Assembly (NCBI GenBank): GCA_958299035.1
Contig: CATQJL010000305.1
Location: forward strand, 58,730,486-58,794,485
Direction of reading: 5' to 3'
DNA: 64,000 nucleotides
Origin: Cylicocyclus nassatus
Taxonomy: Eukaryota; Nematoda; Chromadorea; Rhabditida; Strongylidae
The first letter of the stretch is position 1; each line of letters starts with the position of its first letter. The translations under genes were made by a program, and so were the position numbers. The notes under the pieces are model-generated. The model searched no databases. It was not told the origin of the DNA and saw nothing but the letters and a program-made list of their open reading frames with translations. Shown in pieces: positions 35,475 to 46,221 of the stretch.

Positions 35475-36719
35475 GCCACAAAAAACCGCAAAAATCGCAT
35501 TTTTGTCGAGACATCTTCTACGGATCTCCCACCCGCACAGTTTTATCGACATCAGACATTCATATACACAGGTATAGCATATTTCCTTGACTAGAGACTG
35601 AGAAATCGAAACATTTCAGTATCTCTCGGTATAGATCTGTGAGTGGAGATACCCGTAGCAGACGTTTGGTTATATCCGATTTTTTTGCGATTATTTGGGC
35701 TTCAAAAATTTCCAGATTTTGAGTTTTACTTTTACGTCAAAACAGCCTCAGCGCGGAATCAATAATAACGGTTTGTGGAGCTGCTTTGCTTTATCGAACA
35801 GTACCTCGTGCAATTGGGAAATTGCCTGGTCGCGCCGTAGCAAGCGAATAGAAATCGATTTTAATTATTTGACAAGCTGGTGCTTGAATTCCCCACAGTC
35901 ATGAAGCGAAATTCAAAGATTAATCAGTTGCGCAACTCAAATACGATGGGTTTGAATTTCAGAGATTTTTTCTGGGTTACTACAGAGGAAATCGTCTGGC
36001 AACGTGATTGCCTAGAAGGGAAAAATTTTAACATTGTTCTATCTCATTTGCGAATAGAGATGACAAAAATTAACCTCAACTCTGACTCAACCTATTGCAC
36101 TGTTGCTTGTATCCTGTTCCATCACATCTCATTTATCAGCGTATATTTCGGGCTTGAATCACATCAAGTGTCTACCTCATTCAATCGCTGCTTTAGTTAC
36201 CTTATTAACGGCTTACATATTTCCCCATATCTTGGGAACTTTCGAGGAGTTTTACAGAACATCCCGAAGGCTTTACGGGGATTTCCGGTGACCCTCGGAA
36301 TGTTTCCCCACCGGGATGTTCACATGAATTGTCTGAGCACAGAAGTTCATACCCCAACTTGAACTCATCTTATAATCCGTCAAAAGCAGTAAAATACGAT
36401 TAAGCAGCAGTGATTATAATGATGATAATTACGATGACAAATCTCAAGTGTAAGTCACAGGAGCGCAACATAGGAGCACAAGCTTTGAGCAAATAGCGCA
36501 TTTTGGAAAAGATCAAGCTCTGCGCAAGACTTGCAGTAAATAATGATTTAGCGAGGTAATTTAGCTCAGTCATTGCAAGCTTAGCGAAGTCTTAGCGCAA
36601 GCAAAATTGCGAGAGCAAAATTAAGAAATTGAAAGCAGGTGCCTACGGCAAAAGCAGATTCACAAATTCTAAGCCTCGCTTGGTGCATCTATTTGTGAGG
36701 AAGCCTTTAGACTAAGCGG

Positions 36720-38245
36720 ATTGAAGTGTAACACTGATAAACACTGCAATCAGCACATCTAGAAATCATCTGCATAGTGATCAAGAGTCAAGTGTATGTC
36801 GGTAGGAATAAACGGAAAGCATAAATAACCGAGGCTGTACACATAGCTTAGCTTTTCAAAGAGAGATGCATAGATGCATTAAGAACGCATTGTGCGGTTA
36901 CATTTGAAGAGTTAATATGTCAAAACATCGCTCTTATGCACATTTGGTTTCCGTTTGTATGTGTTCGATAGGTGGAACATGATATTGTTGAAAATATGGT
37001 TGACATGTTTCAGGAAAGTGAGTTAGGAAAAATTTTCAACGACAACTCTACCATGACGGAGAAGATTGGAATGAAATATCCAGAGAACTGTGACTGCCGT
37101 CAGAAGGAATAAAGCTAGCTTTACAAATGTGATTACACTGCTATTTTCAGAAAGCATGATGCTTTGATATGGCAAGTGACGCTCATTTTACAAGCATTGT
37201 TGGTAACTCTTTCTCCTCAACCATGAAGAATTTCCTAATGAGCTCAATGTTTCAGTGACTTCAAAATGGGTCCAAAAAATACAAAATTATTCTGAATAGC
37301 TGTGTTTAATTATTCATTGTTTGCGTTTAGAAGTTTAAGCTTTGTCCTTTTCCTCACCTCAGGGCTATATCACAAAATTTTCATATAAAAAATCAGAGTG
37401 TGCGTATAAATTACAAAGAACTTCGAGCAAGGAAGGAACGGAAAACATAGCACATGACATTACCAGCTTAAGCTGTCCTATGGGATCTATTTCTTGTCTA
37501 TAATCGGCTAAATGAATAGTCATACCGATAACGCATCAACCATCTCTCAACTTCGCACCTCTATGCGAAAGTTGGTACAAACTGTACCTTGATAGAAAAT
37601 CTAGGCTCGGAATTTTTTTTCAGCAAAGTCAGATATTTCGCAGACTTTCAACGTTTGTATTGATGTAAATGAATCTCGATGAAGAAACATGCTTACAGAG
37701 TCTTTTTCGCCACATAAGTGCATAGTGATTTCCTTTGCAAACAACTATCGTTTGCTCAATGCCACGTAACAAAAGACTCATTTTCCCTCTGTATCATTGG
37801 GGGTGGCGAGTGATGGGTGGGATTCCGAGCTCTGCACCCCTCTCGCAAGCGTGCTCTTAAATTATTTTTTAGGTTTGATTAGTAATCGAAGCTCCGCCCT
37901 CCACCTGCCACTCCCAATGAAACGGAGAGTATCTATGGACGTTAAATAATTGCCCACTGCCAGTGGTGGACGACAATACAGCATAAAAATTGTCGGCTTT
38001 GTTAAAATTTCAAATAACTTCAAGACATGTCCAGAAGGGAGAAATTATAAGTCACGAGTTATTTATGCTGTGCCGCATAAGAAGGAACCAGATAATAGAA
38101 AACTTCTTATTAACCTGAAATTTGCGCAGAATAGTGCCGCCCACTGCATTACGGCGCTTGATGTCATTTGGCGCAGCTTGTAAATTAAGCAAACATCGAA
38201 TTAGCATGCGAATGAAGTTAGTGAGTGATCACAAAGTCTTAACAC
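36720..38245. promoter_or_regulatory. Upstream blocks of receptor gene 2 shared with gene 1
   Basis: Several blocks match the region upstream of gene 1 in order (see 14650-16760). Here they lie 4.2-5.7 kb from the ATG, because repeats at 33533 and 35028 and other DNA lie between. No core promoter could be defined. Confidence 0.45.
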
Positions 38246-38450
38246 TAAATGGGTTTTCTTTATCCCTACGCTACTTGATGGTTTTACACAACGAAAGACA
38301 TTTATAATCAAACAATTTGCTTCATCGAAGTGCATAAGGAGTGCATTGTTTGCTTTTTGCGTCGGGAAATAATTTTATAAAGCTCACTTTAACGCAACAT
38401 TTTTATTGAGGTGTTCGCAGCAATAATTCTTCACTAAAGGGCACTTCACT

Positions 38451-38578
38451 TTGTGCTGTTTGGACGTCTCTGTGAGAAGCTATGAATATCGAGTTTACTG
38501 TGGAAAACGCCAAAATCAATTAATTTGTCAATTTTCGCAAAAATCATAACTTCTCACAGAGACGTCCAAACAGCACAA
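38451..38578. repeat. Stem-loop with perfect 29-base arms
   Basis: Arms 38451-38479 and 38550-38578 contain TGTTTGGACGTCTCTGTGAG and its exact inverse, with a 70-base AT-rich spacer. Confidence 0.8.
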
Positions 38579-38833
38579 GGTCTTCGTAGTTGCAAAGAGT
38601 AGGCCAAAAAACGTATGTACTGACGATTTCAGATTTTTTTGCAGCGTTCCAGATGCTTGACAAAACGTTGGCCCGTAGTAAACCCCCCATCCGGGCATCT
38701 CTCTCGACGCGGACCAAAGTTGAGGTCATCGCGCTTCAGTCCAGCATCCAGTGAGCTATTGATTTGGATGTGGATCGCTTCCTAGACATGATAACCACAT
38801 GTGTTCTCAAAAAACCAACCACTTGAGCTGGTC

Positions 38834-38887
38834 TGGTCAAACGGATAAGCGATTGGAATCACACGCGCGCGGTCGTGGTTCGACACC
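38834..38887 (+). other. tRNA-like A and B boxes (SINE head or tRNA relic)
   Basis: TGGTCAAACGG fits the A-box consensus and GGTTCGACACC (38877-38887) fits the B-box, at tRNA-like spacing. The T stem pairs poorly and the acceptor stem does not close, so a functional tRNA is unlikely. Confidence 0.3.
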
Positions 38888-39344
38888 GGCTAGCGCCACA
38901 ACTTTTGCTGCATCGCCGGACAATCTTTGATAGCGGCCACTGTCGAAAAAAATCGATGATGACCGCTAACAAGGATATCACTTAGCAAATGGATAGATAA
39001 AACAAAACTGACATATTTTGACGGAGAATTCATGAAAAACTGAAATTTTTGGAACATAAATAAAACGTAATAAATAAGTAGATTCTCTTCTAAAGTAGTT
39101 TTTACAAGAAACTAAGATTCCTTTGCAAAAAAAAGAAGAAAACTTTTATCCTTGCTTTTGTCGCCAAAATCAGCTGTTCATCGATCCTTCCCTTTTCGGG
39201 CGCCGGTATTGTGCAGTTTTGCGCCGAATTTTTCTGCATTTTTTGGCAAAGTTGTGTGTATCGTAAGTTACTCAGGAGCGACTTATGTTAGATGCAGTCA
39301 CCTCTTGTCTGCGTCTCCTCTTCTACACACTATTTGGATCACTC

Positions 39345-39540
39345 TAACATCCGTTCACGTTGAGGTGACTTGAACGTGAACTGATGTGGAAGAGTTGACT
39401 GCGGCAGGTCGACAGATGGTCAACTATCAGTTGACTTGACCATCTTATAGCATGGGAACGTGGACGGTGATCAGTTCACCTCACCTAAGGTGAACTGATG
39501 GGATAAGTTGAGTTCACCTCAACTGATCGAGCTTTACTAC
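39345..39540. repeat. Cluster of short inverted repeats
   Basis: GTTCACGTT and AACGTGAAC (39353-39381), then repeated GTTGACT/AGTCAAC-type and AGTTCACCT/AGGTGAACT pairs to 39530. Likely ends of a degenerate element. Confidence 0.5.
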
Positions 39541-40825
39541 GGGCCGTTATCTAAAAGTGAAAGATTTTTCCTTTCTAACAAAATTGAAAACAAGCAAATC
39601 CTTTGAAATTTCGCGAAGTTACAAATTTTTGAAAATGAAACGACAGAACTTTCGGAGCCACCTCATATTATAATGAGGAACCAAAACTGGACATTATGTT
39701 TACGGTACCGTATTTTGTTTCGAAAGGAGAAGTTGTTGCTATTTGCGCAAATTATTCCTCAGACTATGCTTGACAAGACCTCAAGTTTGAATTTATTTCA
39801 CTCATTTGATTGGTAAACGGATTGTCGCAACGGGTGCAGCCTTCACATAGTTCGCCTTCAACCTTCACCTTCACCTTTACGGCGCACCTTGAAATAAGTC
39901 GATAAGACGTGTGTCATGTGCAAATGTCCAGCCTTGTAAATGCAGCATACAAAATTTTTTCTGTTTTTGGACATGCAAAGATAATTTTACGAAACTTTAT
40001 TTGTATGCATTGGCAAACAAATTTATGATGCCCAAAAGTACTTTTCGGTCTCCATGCAGATGAACGAGTAGATGCACGGGGTCTGAGTAGGTTGATATCA
40101 AAAAAAGACGTAAATCATTACTTCAAAATTACACAGTATTTTATTGCATCTAACTACCTCAAAACCTGAAAGACGTCTTTTTTTCAAAATTGCTTCTCTT
40201 CAAAGGTATGCAAGCACGCTGCTCAACAATATCTGATTGATACAGATCACTACGTATATAATTTGGAATCGTTGTTTACCCATTAAGCCACCAGGTACGT
40301 GGAACAGGCAAACGAGGAGGCCGTAGACGGAGAAATTTTGATGAAATACACTGATGTTTGGATTTGGGTTGCTGCCAAGTGGCATGTGTTTTGGAACGCT
40401 GCTAAATTTCATAACGAGTAATCAACCATATTTTCGCAAAAGGGTCACACGTATTTCGAAAGGCAATCATGAGTGTCGCAATGATTTTGAGAATATGTCG
40501 TCAGTGTCCGTGTGTGTTATTTGTATCTCTTTTTTTTCGAGCTTGTTATCCCAGAATGTGTCTTTCGAATATGTTGTACTCCTATTAGTTGCTTTTGAAA
40601 TGATACTAAATTGCGTAATAGCGTGACTTGAGCTAAATTCACCCATGTTCGCAACTCGTGGTAAAAATGCTCTAAGAACAGTGACTAGGATTATCTTCTT
40701 TCGCGTGTAAACAAGAGAGTGCGTGAGTAACTTGGCCTCGCTGGTACTCTTGAAAGCGTTTATCTAACAACAACCTTGCTTTGCTTGTGTAACTGGGTCC
40801 CGCTGGTGCTTTTAATTAGGTGTGT

Positions 40826-41250
40826 AAGCGGCACGTAGGGCAATTCGATCGGGCAGGGAAACAGATTTTTGTGCGTTTGGGGCAGTTCTTATAATTTTTG
40901 AACGGTCTTCAAGCGGCACGTAGGGCATTCAATTTCCTTTTTGAATACTCACTATCGGTCTGTAAGCGGCATGTAGGGCAACTCGATCGGGCAGGGAAAC
41001 AGATTTTTGTGCGTTTGGGGCAGTTCTTATGATTTTTAAACGGTCTTCAAGCGGCACATAGGGCATAAATTTCCTTTTTGAATAGTTACTATCGGACTGA
41101 AAGCGGCACCTAGGGCAACTCGATCGGACAGGGAAATAGATTTTTGTGCGTTTGGGGCAGTTCTTATAATTTTTAAACGGTCTTCAAGCGGCACGCATGA
41201 ACTGTCTTTCAGATGGATAATATTGGTTTGTAAGCGGCACGTAGGGAAAT
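40826..41250 (+). repeat. Tandem array, ~135-base unit, with AAGCGGCACGTAGGGCA boxes
   Basis: The box starts at 40826, 40911, 40974, 41049, 41101, 41186 and 41232 with slight variants. Longer shared text (CAGGGAAACAGATTTTTGTG, CGTTTGGGGCAGTTCTTAT) shows about three and a half units. No coding. Confidence 0.85.
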
Positions 41251-43589
41251 TTGATCGGATGGGAAACAAATTTTTATGTTGATTGACGGCCATTAGGTGA
41301 CTCAGTAGTCGTGCTATTCGGGGAGGGATCTCCTTTTGTAGTAAAACTTCATACTCCTTTGGCGAAAAATTGAAAGATTCTCTGAAAAAGTTTTTACACG
41401 ATTGTTTTCGTTGCTGTCGGAATTGATTCTGAGAGACAAGTGTTTTTCGTGGTACACATAGTTGTTATGGGTGTATTTCTACTTCCAAAGCTATAGGTGT
41501 TCTGCTTCTTACTTAACGATCTTCTATGGAACTTGTTGAAAAGAACTGAAAGAGCAAATTCTCTTTGAGAGGGTGGAAAAGTGGGGGGTTTTGTTTATCG
41601 AATGTCTCTGTGAGGAGGGGAAATTTGTAGAGCGTAGTAAACGAGAGGAAAATAATATTCTCCATGCATTGTTGTAGCAGGAATTTCGAGAAATGCTTTT
41701 GTGGAGATTATCGCTTCTTCGAGCAGTTCTGCTTTTGTAGAATACTTTTCGCAAAATTGTTCTCAGGAAAGGAATAGGAAACTTAAGAAGTATTTATAGT
41801 CACAACTAAGCCCTTGTATTGTATCTGCCCCGACCCTACGGGTCGCTAGTTAGTATATTGATCAAAGGCCTTTCGTTCGGAAAAATCAAGGAAATTTGCG
41901 AATACGCTTGAGTAAAGTATTTACATATGAAGAGAAATGATTTTAAAGAGTACACGTCTCACATGTTTCAAAATAGATGGATGCAGTAAGATACTGCATA
42001 ACACTTTTAGAGTAGATGGAATCAAAATTGCTATGAAAAAGTTCAACATGTATACCAATTCGCGATTGTTAGCATTTGACTGATAGTATACTTTCTTTTG
42101 GTTATTGGTTCTACGCGTGCATTGTAACAAAATGCGATATAATGAAGTTGAAGAATAATTTTTGACAGAACATTCGCAGCTTCACAGTTTTCATAGCTAT
42201 ATCAAAAACATCGCATGTATTTATTGTAAGTTTCAGCATTGTATTCATCAATACTACGTTTTCTTTCACAGATTCTTTGCAAGTTTTTTGTATATGTAGA
42301 GACATTATTGGGATGATAATAATATCGCGTGGGATTGCTTCGTATATATCTGCAGAAGGGCATTGTGCAATTCCTGATAACGCTTAAAGCAAGTATTGTT
42401 GGCATGAGCGGCGACATAGAGCCGTCATCAAGCTCACGCTAACGCTAAAAGGGTAAATACATATAGCTTTTGTTTATCTTGGTCTCATGTACTATCTATT
42501 TTATCACGAAAAGCAGTGACCGCATAATCTACAACTGGTTTCGGTTTTCGTCTTTGATTTTTCTGCATTTGTTTTCGATATGTTCCTTTGATCGCCTATC
42601 GACTCGCCTTACATTACGTCGGATTTGTCCAATATTCTACTTTACCACAATTTCCTTCGATTTCCTAAGATATAAAAACGCCGATTTATTCCTCCAACCG
42701 AACGAGAGGCAAAAGAAGAGGAAAAATCAGTTCGAGGCGAGATCTATGATTTCGAAAGGACCGCGGAGGAACTTTTTATGAACGTGGCAACTTCGTTGAA
42801 TACCAGAGCAATAGTTGCTTATTCATTGGAAGGAAAAAGATCCTACGAATAGGTTAGCCGGCAGAACCATGATTTGCTTGCCCAACAGACGCTGTCAGAG
42901 CAAATTGACTTTTAAGACAGAATAATCAACAGCCAGTTATGTTCTGATCTTGACTACTTTCGTGCCTCTTTTGTTTCTCATTGTCACTTAAGCAACTACT
43001 TCATCCGCCGTCTGTGAGAAACTTGAGAGACAACACTCACTCGTCATTAGTAGAGCATCAAAAGCAGAAAAACTCTCTAGCGGTGTTAGTGTAAAACGTA
43101 TTTCGAATGCATAGAACAAATTATCGATCAACTCGCCATGGTCTGAGTACCAATATCGATTTATAGATCAAGCAAGCCGTCATCAAAGCATGGTAGGTTT
43201 TTGAAAGGGATTTTTCCCTCTTTGATTCTTGTGCAGCTGTACTGCGACTAGCTCTAAAAATGAAAATTTTCCTTGCAAGCGTGTATTTATTAGCTTCTTC
43301 CCTTCTTTAAGGAGGAAAAAGGACGGCTTTGCAAGGATGGAGGATCTCTTTTCAGTACAAACCGATAAATCAGAGTTCTGTCGTTGATAACAATAGTTGT
43401 ATTAATAACGAAATTCACTATGTTGATTGTGTCATTATCAATGTTAATCATTCGCAAGTTAAATCTCACAATGGTTTACTTGGCTTTTTGAATGTTTAGT
43501 ATGGCAAATGGCCATTTAGAGTGTTTTCAGGAGAGTGCTCGCTCACTTTTTAAGAATATCAGTAATGAAGTTTTGCTTGCCTGATAGGC
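41251..43589. other. Intergenic, nothing firmly recognised
   Basis: At 41830-41855 a GC hairpin (GACCCTACGGGTC) precedes GCTAGT, which resembles a Helitron 3' end, but no matching 5' end was found. Open frames at 42130-42470 and 42470-42781 have no recognisable domain. Confidence 0.35.
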
Positions 43590-43960
43590 AGATTTTTTCA
43601 GTTGCTATCACAGAAGCATGGTTTCATCCTTCCTGGTAACAATCTATTTCGAAATCTACTCGCGGACTATTCCTTCCGTAAATGTGATCGAATAGCCAAA
43701 AGCGACGGAGGTGTTCGTCTTGTTACCAATAATAAATTGAACTTGTATGTGGTATTCAGAGAACTTGCGTTGGACAGTTATGAGCTACTGTGCTGTGGCT
43801 GTTAGATACAAGTACAGTGTTTCTTACACAAATCCCCCTCCTGCTTAGCAGGGAAAACAGACAAGGTTGAAGCCCTTGCGGACTTTCGGTCTGCAATAAA
43901 TCTTTTTAACATTGGCAATCTCAATTTTCTGATTTGGCTTGGACTAGTGCAATAGGCTTT
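43590..43960 (+). pseudogene. LINE (CR1/Jockey-like) endonuclease fragment
   Basis: One frame gives SVAITEAWFHPSW, the conserved endonuclease segment around the catalytic Glu. Another frame, 43602-43805, gives FRKCDRIAKSDGGVRLV, the usual R-DR-GGGV block. Further downstream VEALADFRSAINLF-like text fits the next conserved stretch. At least two frameshifts and stops separate the pieces. No reverse transcriptase follows. Confidence 0.55.
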
Positions 43961-44630
43961 ACTGCTCGTTGAAAGCTTCATACGAATGTAAAGCTTTCAT
44001 GAAGTGATTCGAAAGGTTGAGCTTAACACACTGAGCATTTGCATGACCAAACCATACAAACGATCCTATGCTGGTCACCAACTTTGGTGTTGTGGCACTA
44101 TTAGGTAGTAGTAAACAAGTTTCAGTCAAGCTTCTTTTAAACTATCAGAACTCCAATTTTTCAAATCATAGAGACTATATGCATGTGAATGGCCACGGTG
44201 GAGGATATGTACGGATCATTGGGTGTTCTGTAAAGCTGTTCGTCTTTTGGTTGCTGTTGCTTCTCGACCGAAGCAGCAATCCTCAGTCCTGTTCCTGATG
44301 TTCTCCATCATAAAAGAGCGCATGCATGGGCAGCTACAGAGGGAAGTAAGAATTATAAATAGTGGGACAAAGAGGCTCAAAAAGTACAATTCTTCCGATA
44401 AAAAAGATGATTGATTTAGGCAATAGAAATCTGTTTTTTTTACATACTAAATAAATATACACTCAAAAATACATATGACTGGAGTGAGTATCAGTCAAAG
44501 AAGAAGGTTTGGTCGATGGTGAAGATTAGAATGCTTTGCGATGTTTTTGAAAAATCATATGTGGAAGAGATAATGCCGCAAGTGCTGACCTTTTTCATCA
44601 TAGCGTATGAATTTAGTCAAACGAGCAATA
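43961..44630. other. Between LINE relic and BEL element, nothing recognised
   Basis: No gene, hairpin or family repeat seen. Confidence 0.4.
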
Positions 44631-44635
44631 GAATA

Positions 44636-45005
44636 TGTTGATGATTCTGTATCATCAACCATTGATGAACTCTATATTCTATATAGCCTACGGAATACCC
44701 GTAGGCTAAATTGTGAGCTACTCACTCTTGAGTATCTAATCACTCAAGAGTGAGTGTTACCCGTGCGCCAGGAGTGTAGCCAATCGGCGGCATCTCCTTT
44801 CAAGCACCAACTCGTGCACATTGTACCTTTTACTCGGTTCAGCTCCGCCTTCCTTCCTATATAAGGAGCCTCCGAATGTATTAGAAGTTGCTCCCCGGTC
44901 CACACCGGGACACCTCACACTCTTCTTCACGACTAATCTACGCCCGTGCGAATAAATCTATATTCCACAACCTCGTCTACCCCAAATCACTTGGTACCCA
45001 CCAAA
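44636..45005 (+). repeat. 5' LTR of the BEL/Pao element
   Basis: Begins TGTTGATGATT. A TATATAAG box lies at 44858-44865 and AATAAA at 44951-44956, about 90 bases apart, giving the expected promoter and polyadenylation signals. The first 120 bases form three consecutive hairpins (GATGATTCTGTATCATC, GCCTACGG..CCGTAGGC, and 14-base arms ACTCACTCTTGAGT). Confidence 0.9.
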
Positions 45006-45006
45006 T

Positions 45007-45019
45007 TGGTGCATCGGCC
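45007..45019 (+). promoter_or_regulatory. Primer binding site, tRNA-Gly type
   Basis: TGGTGCATCGGCC, one base after the 5' LTR, is complementary to the 3' end (including CCA) of nematode tRNA-Gly species that end GGCCGATGCA. The match is from memory of that tRNA. Confidence 0.65.
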
Positions 45020-45103
45020 AGTGATTTTCCTTGCATTTCTCGGCGAATCCTCCTAAGGACACGAGAAATCAAGGCCTAAGACCCGCGTGGCAGGCTCTAC
45101 TAT

Positions 45104-45900
45104 AGCCAATATTCGACTCTCGTGATTGCTGGTCCACCACTTTCACGATCAAGAGTCTTACTAAGTTGTCAGGTCCTATCCACAACTTAGTAGAGGTTTC
45201 TAGCTAACTGACTGGTTCACCACAGTTAGCGACAGACTCCTCGCACTCTCGGCTACTAATTAGCCAATATTCGACTCTAGTGATTGTTGGTCCACCACTT
45301 TCACTAATGCGAGTCTTGCTAAGCTATCAGGTCATATCCATAGCTTAGCAGAGGTTTTCTAACTAACTGACTGGTTCACCACAGTTAGTACAAGAACTCC
45401 TCGAAACTTTTGGCTTTCCTAAAGTCAAAAAAGGACTCTGTGATTGTTGGTTCACCACTTTCACAAACAAGAGTCATCTTGCGAAGCTATCAGGTCATAT
45501 CCATAGCCTAGCAAAGAGGTTTTTCTAGCTAAGTGACTGGTCCACCACAGTTAGCAACAGAAATCCTTGAACTTTTTTGGCCTCAACCAGCCAAAAAGAC
45601 TCTGTGATTGTTGGTTCACCACTTTCACAAACAAGAGTCATCTTGCGAAGCTATCAGGTCATATCCATAGCATAGCAAAGAGGTTTTTCTAGCTAACTGA
45701 CTGGTCCACCACAGTTAGCAACAGAAATCCTCGATCTTTTTTGGCCTCAACCAGCCAAAAAGACTCTGTGATTGTTGGTTCACCACTTTCACAAACAAGA
45801 GTCATCTTGCGAAGCTATCAGGTCATATCCATAGCTTAGCAAGGAGATTTTCTAGCTGACTGACTGGTCCATCCACAGTTAGCAAAGAAATCTCAACTTT
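45104..45900 (+). repeat. Five tandem three-hairpin modules in the BEL/Pao leader
   Basis: Units start at about 45104, 45264, 45434, 45598 and 45762 (periods ~160-164 bases). Each has hairpin I (GACTCT.GTGA..TGGTYCACCA..TCAC.AGAGTC), hairpin II (GCTAAGCTAT..ATAGCTTAGC) and hairpin III (CTAACTG ACTGGTYCACCA CAGTTAG). Stem bases change in pairs between units: in I, C-G, A-T and T-A at the same pair; in II, GTTGT/ACAAC against GCTAT/ATAGC. Loops I and III share TGGTYCACCA, and a further small hairpin (TCGGTTCACCGA) lies just after, near 45917. No long open frame crosses the array. Confidence 0.85.
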
Positions 45901-46221
45901 CCAAGCTCATTCACGGTCGGTTCACCGATCTTGAGCTTTGGATCGTTACATCCACGGGACAGGTTCCAACACCTTACCGTCCAGTACAGCGTACAAGCCA
46001 ACCAGGCGCGCTTGCTGACAGCTAGTAGACGCTCGGCACTCCATTGCCAGCTTACTAGAAAGCTTCCTTGCAACCAGTAAGGACAGCTATCGTATCGAGG
46101 CCAGCCCTGCTGCCGCCCTCAAGCCAAAGCGACCAACAAAAGGAGGACACACACGTCCGAATTGGAACGCTTGGAATCACTACACCAGTGCACGACCCTA
46201 CCCCGTGCAGAAAACCAAAAA

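Noticed and set aside
35018..35500. 160-codon frame on the minus strand and overlapping plus-strand frames
   Set aside because: They span M1 copy 3 from end to end, so they reflect composition rather than a gene.
40826..41250. CRISPR-like array
   Set aside because: The boxes are spaced irregularly, the spacers are themselves repeated, and the genome is nematode.
45104..45900. Array of tRNA genes
   Set aside because: The GGTYCACC loops resemble a B-box, but no A-box or cloverleaf can be drawn and units have only three separate hairpins.
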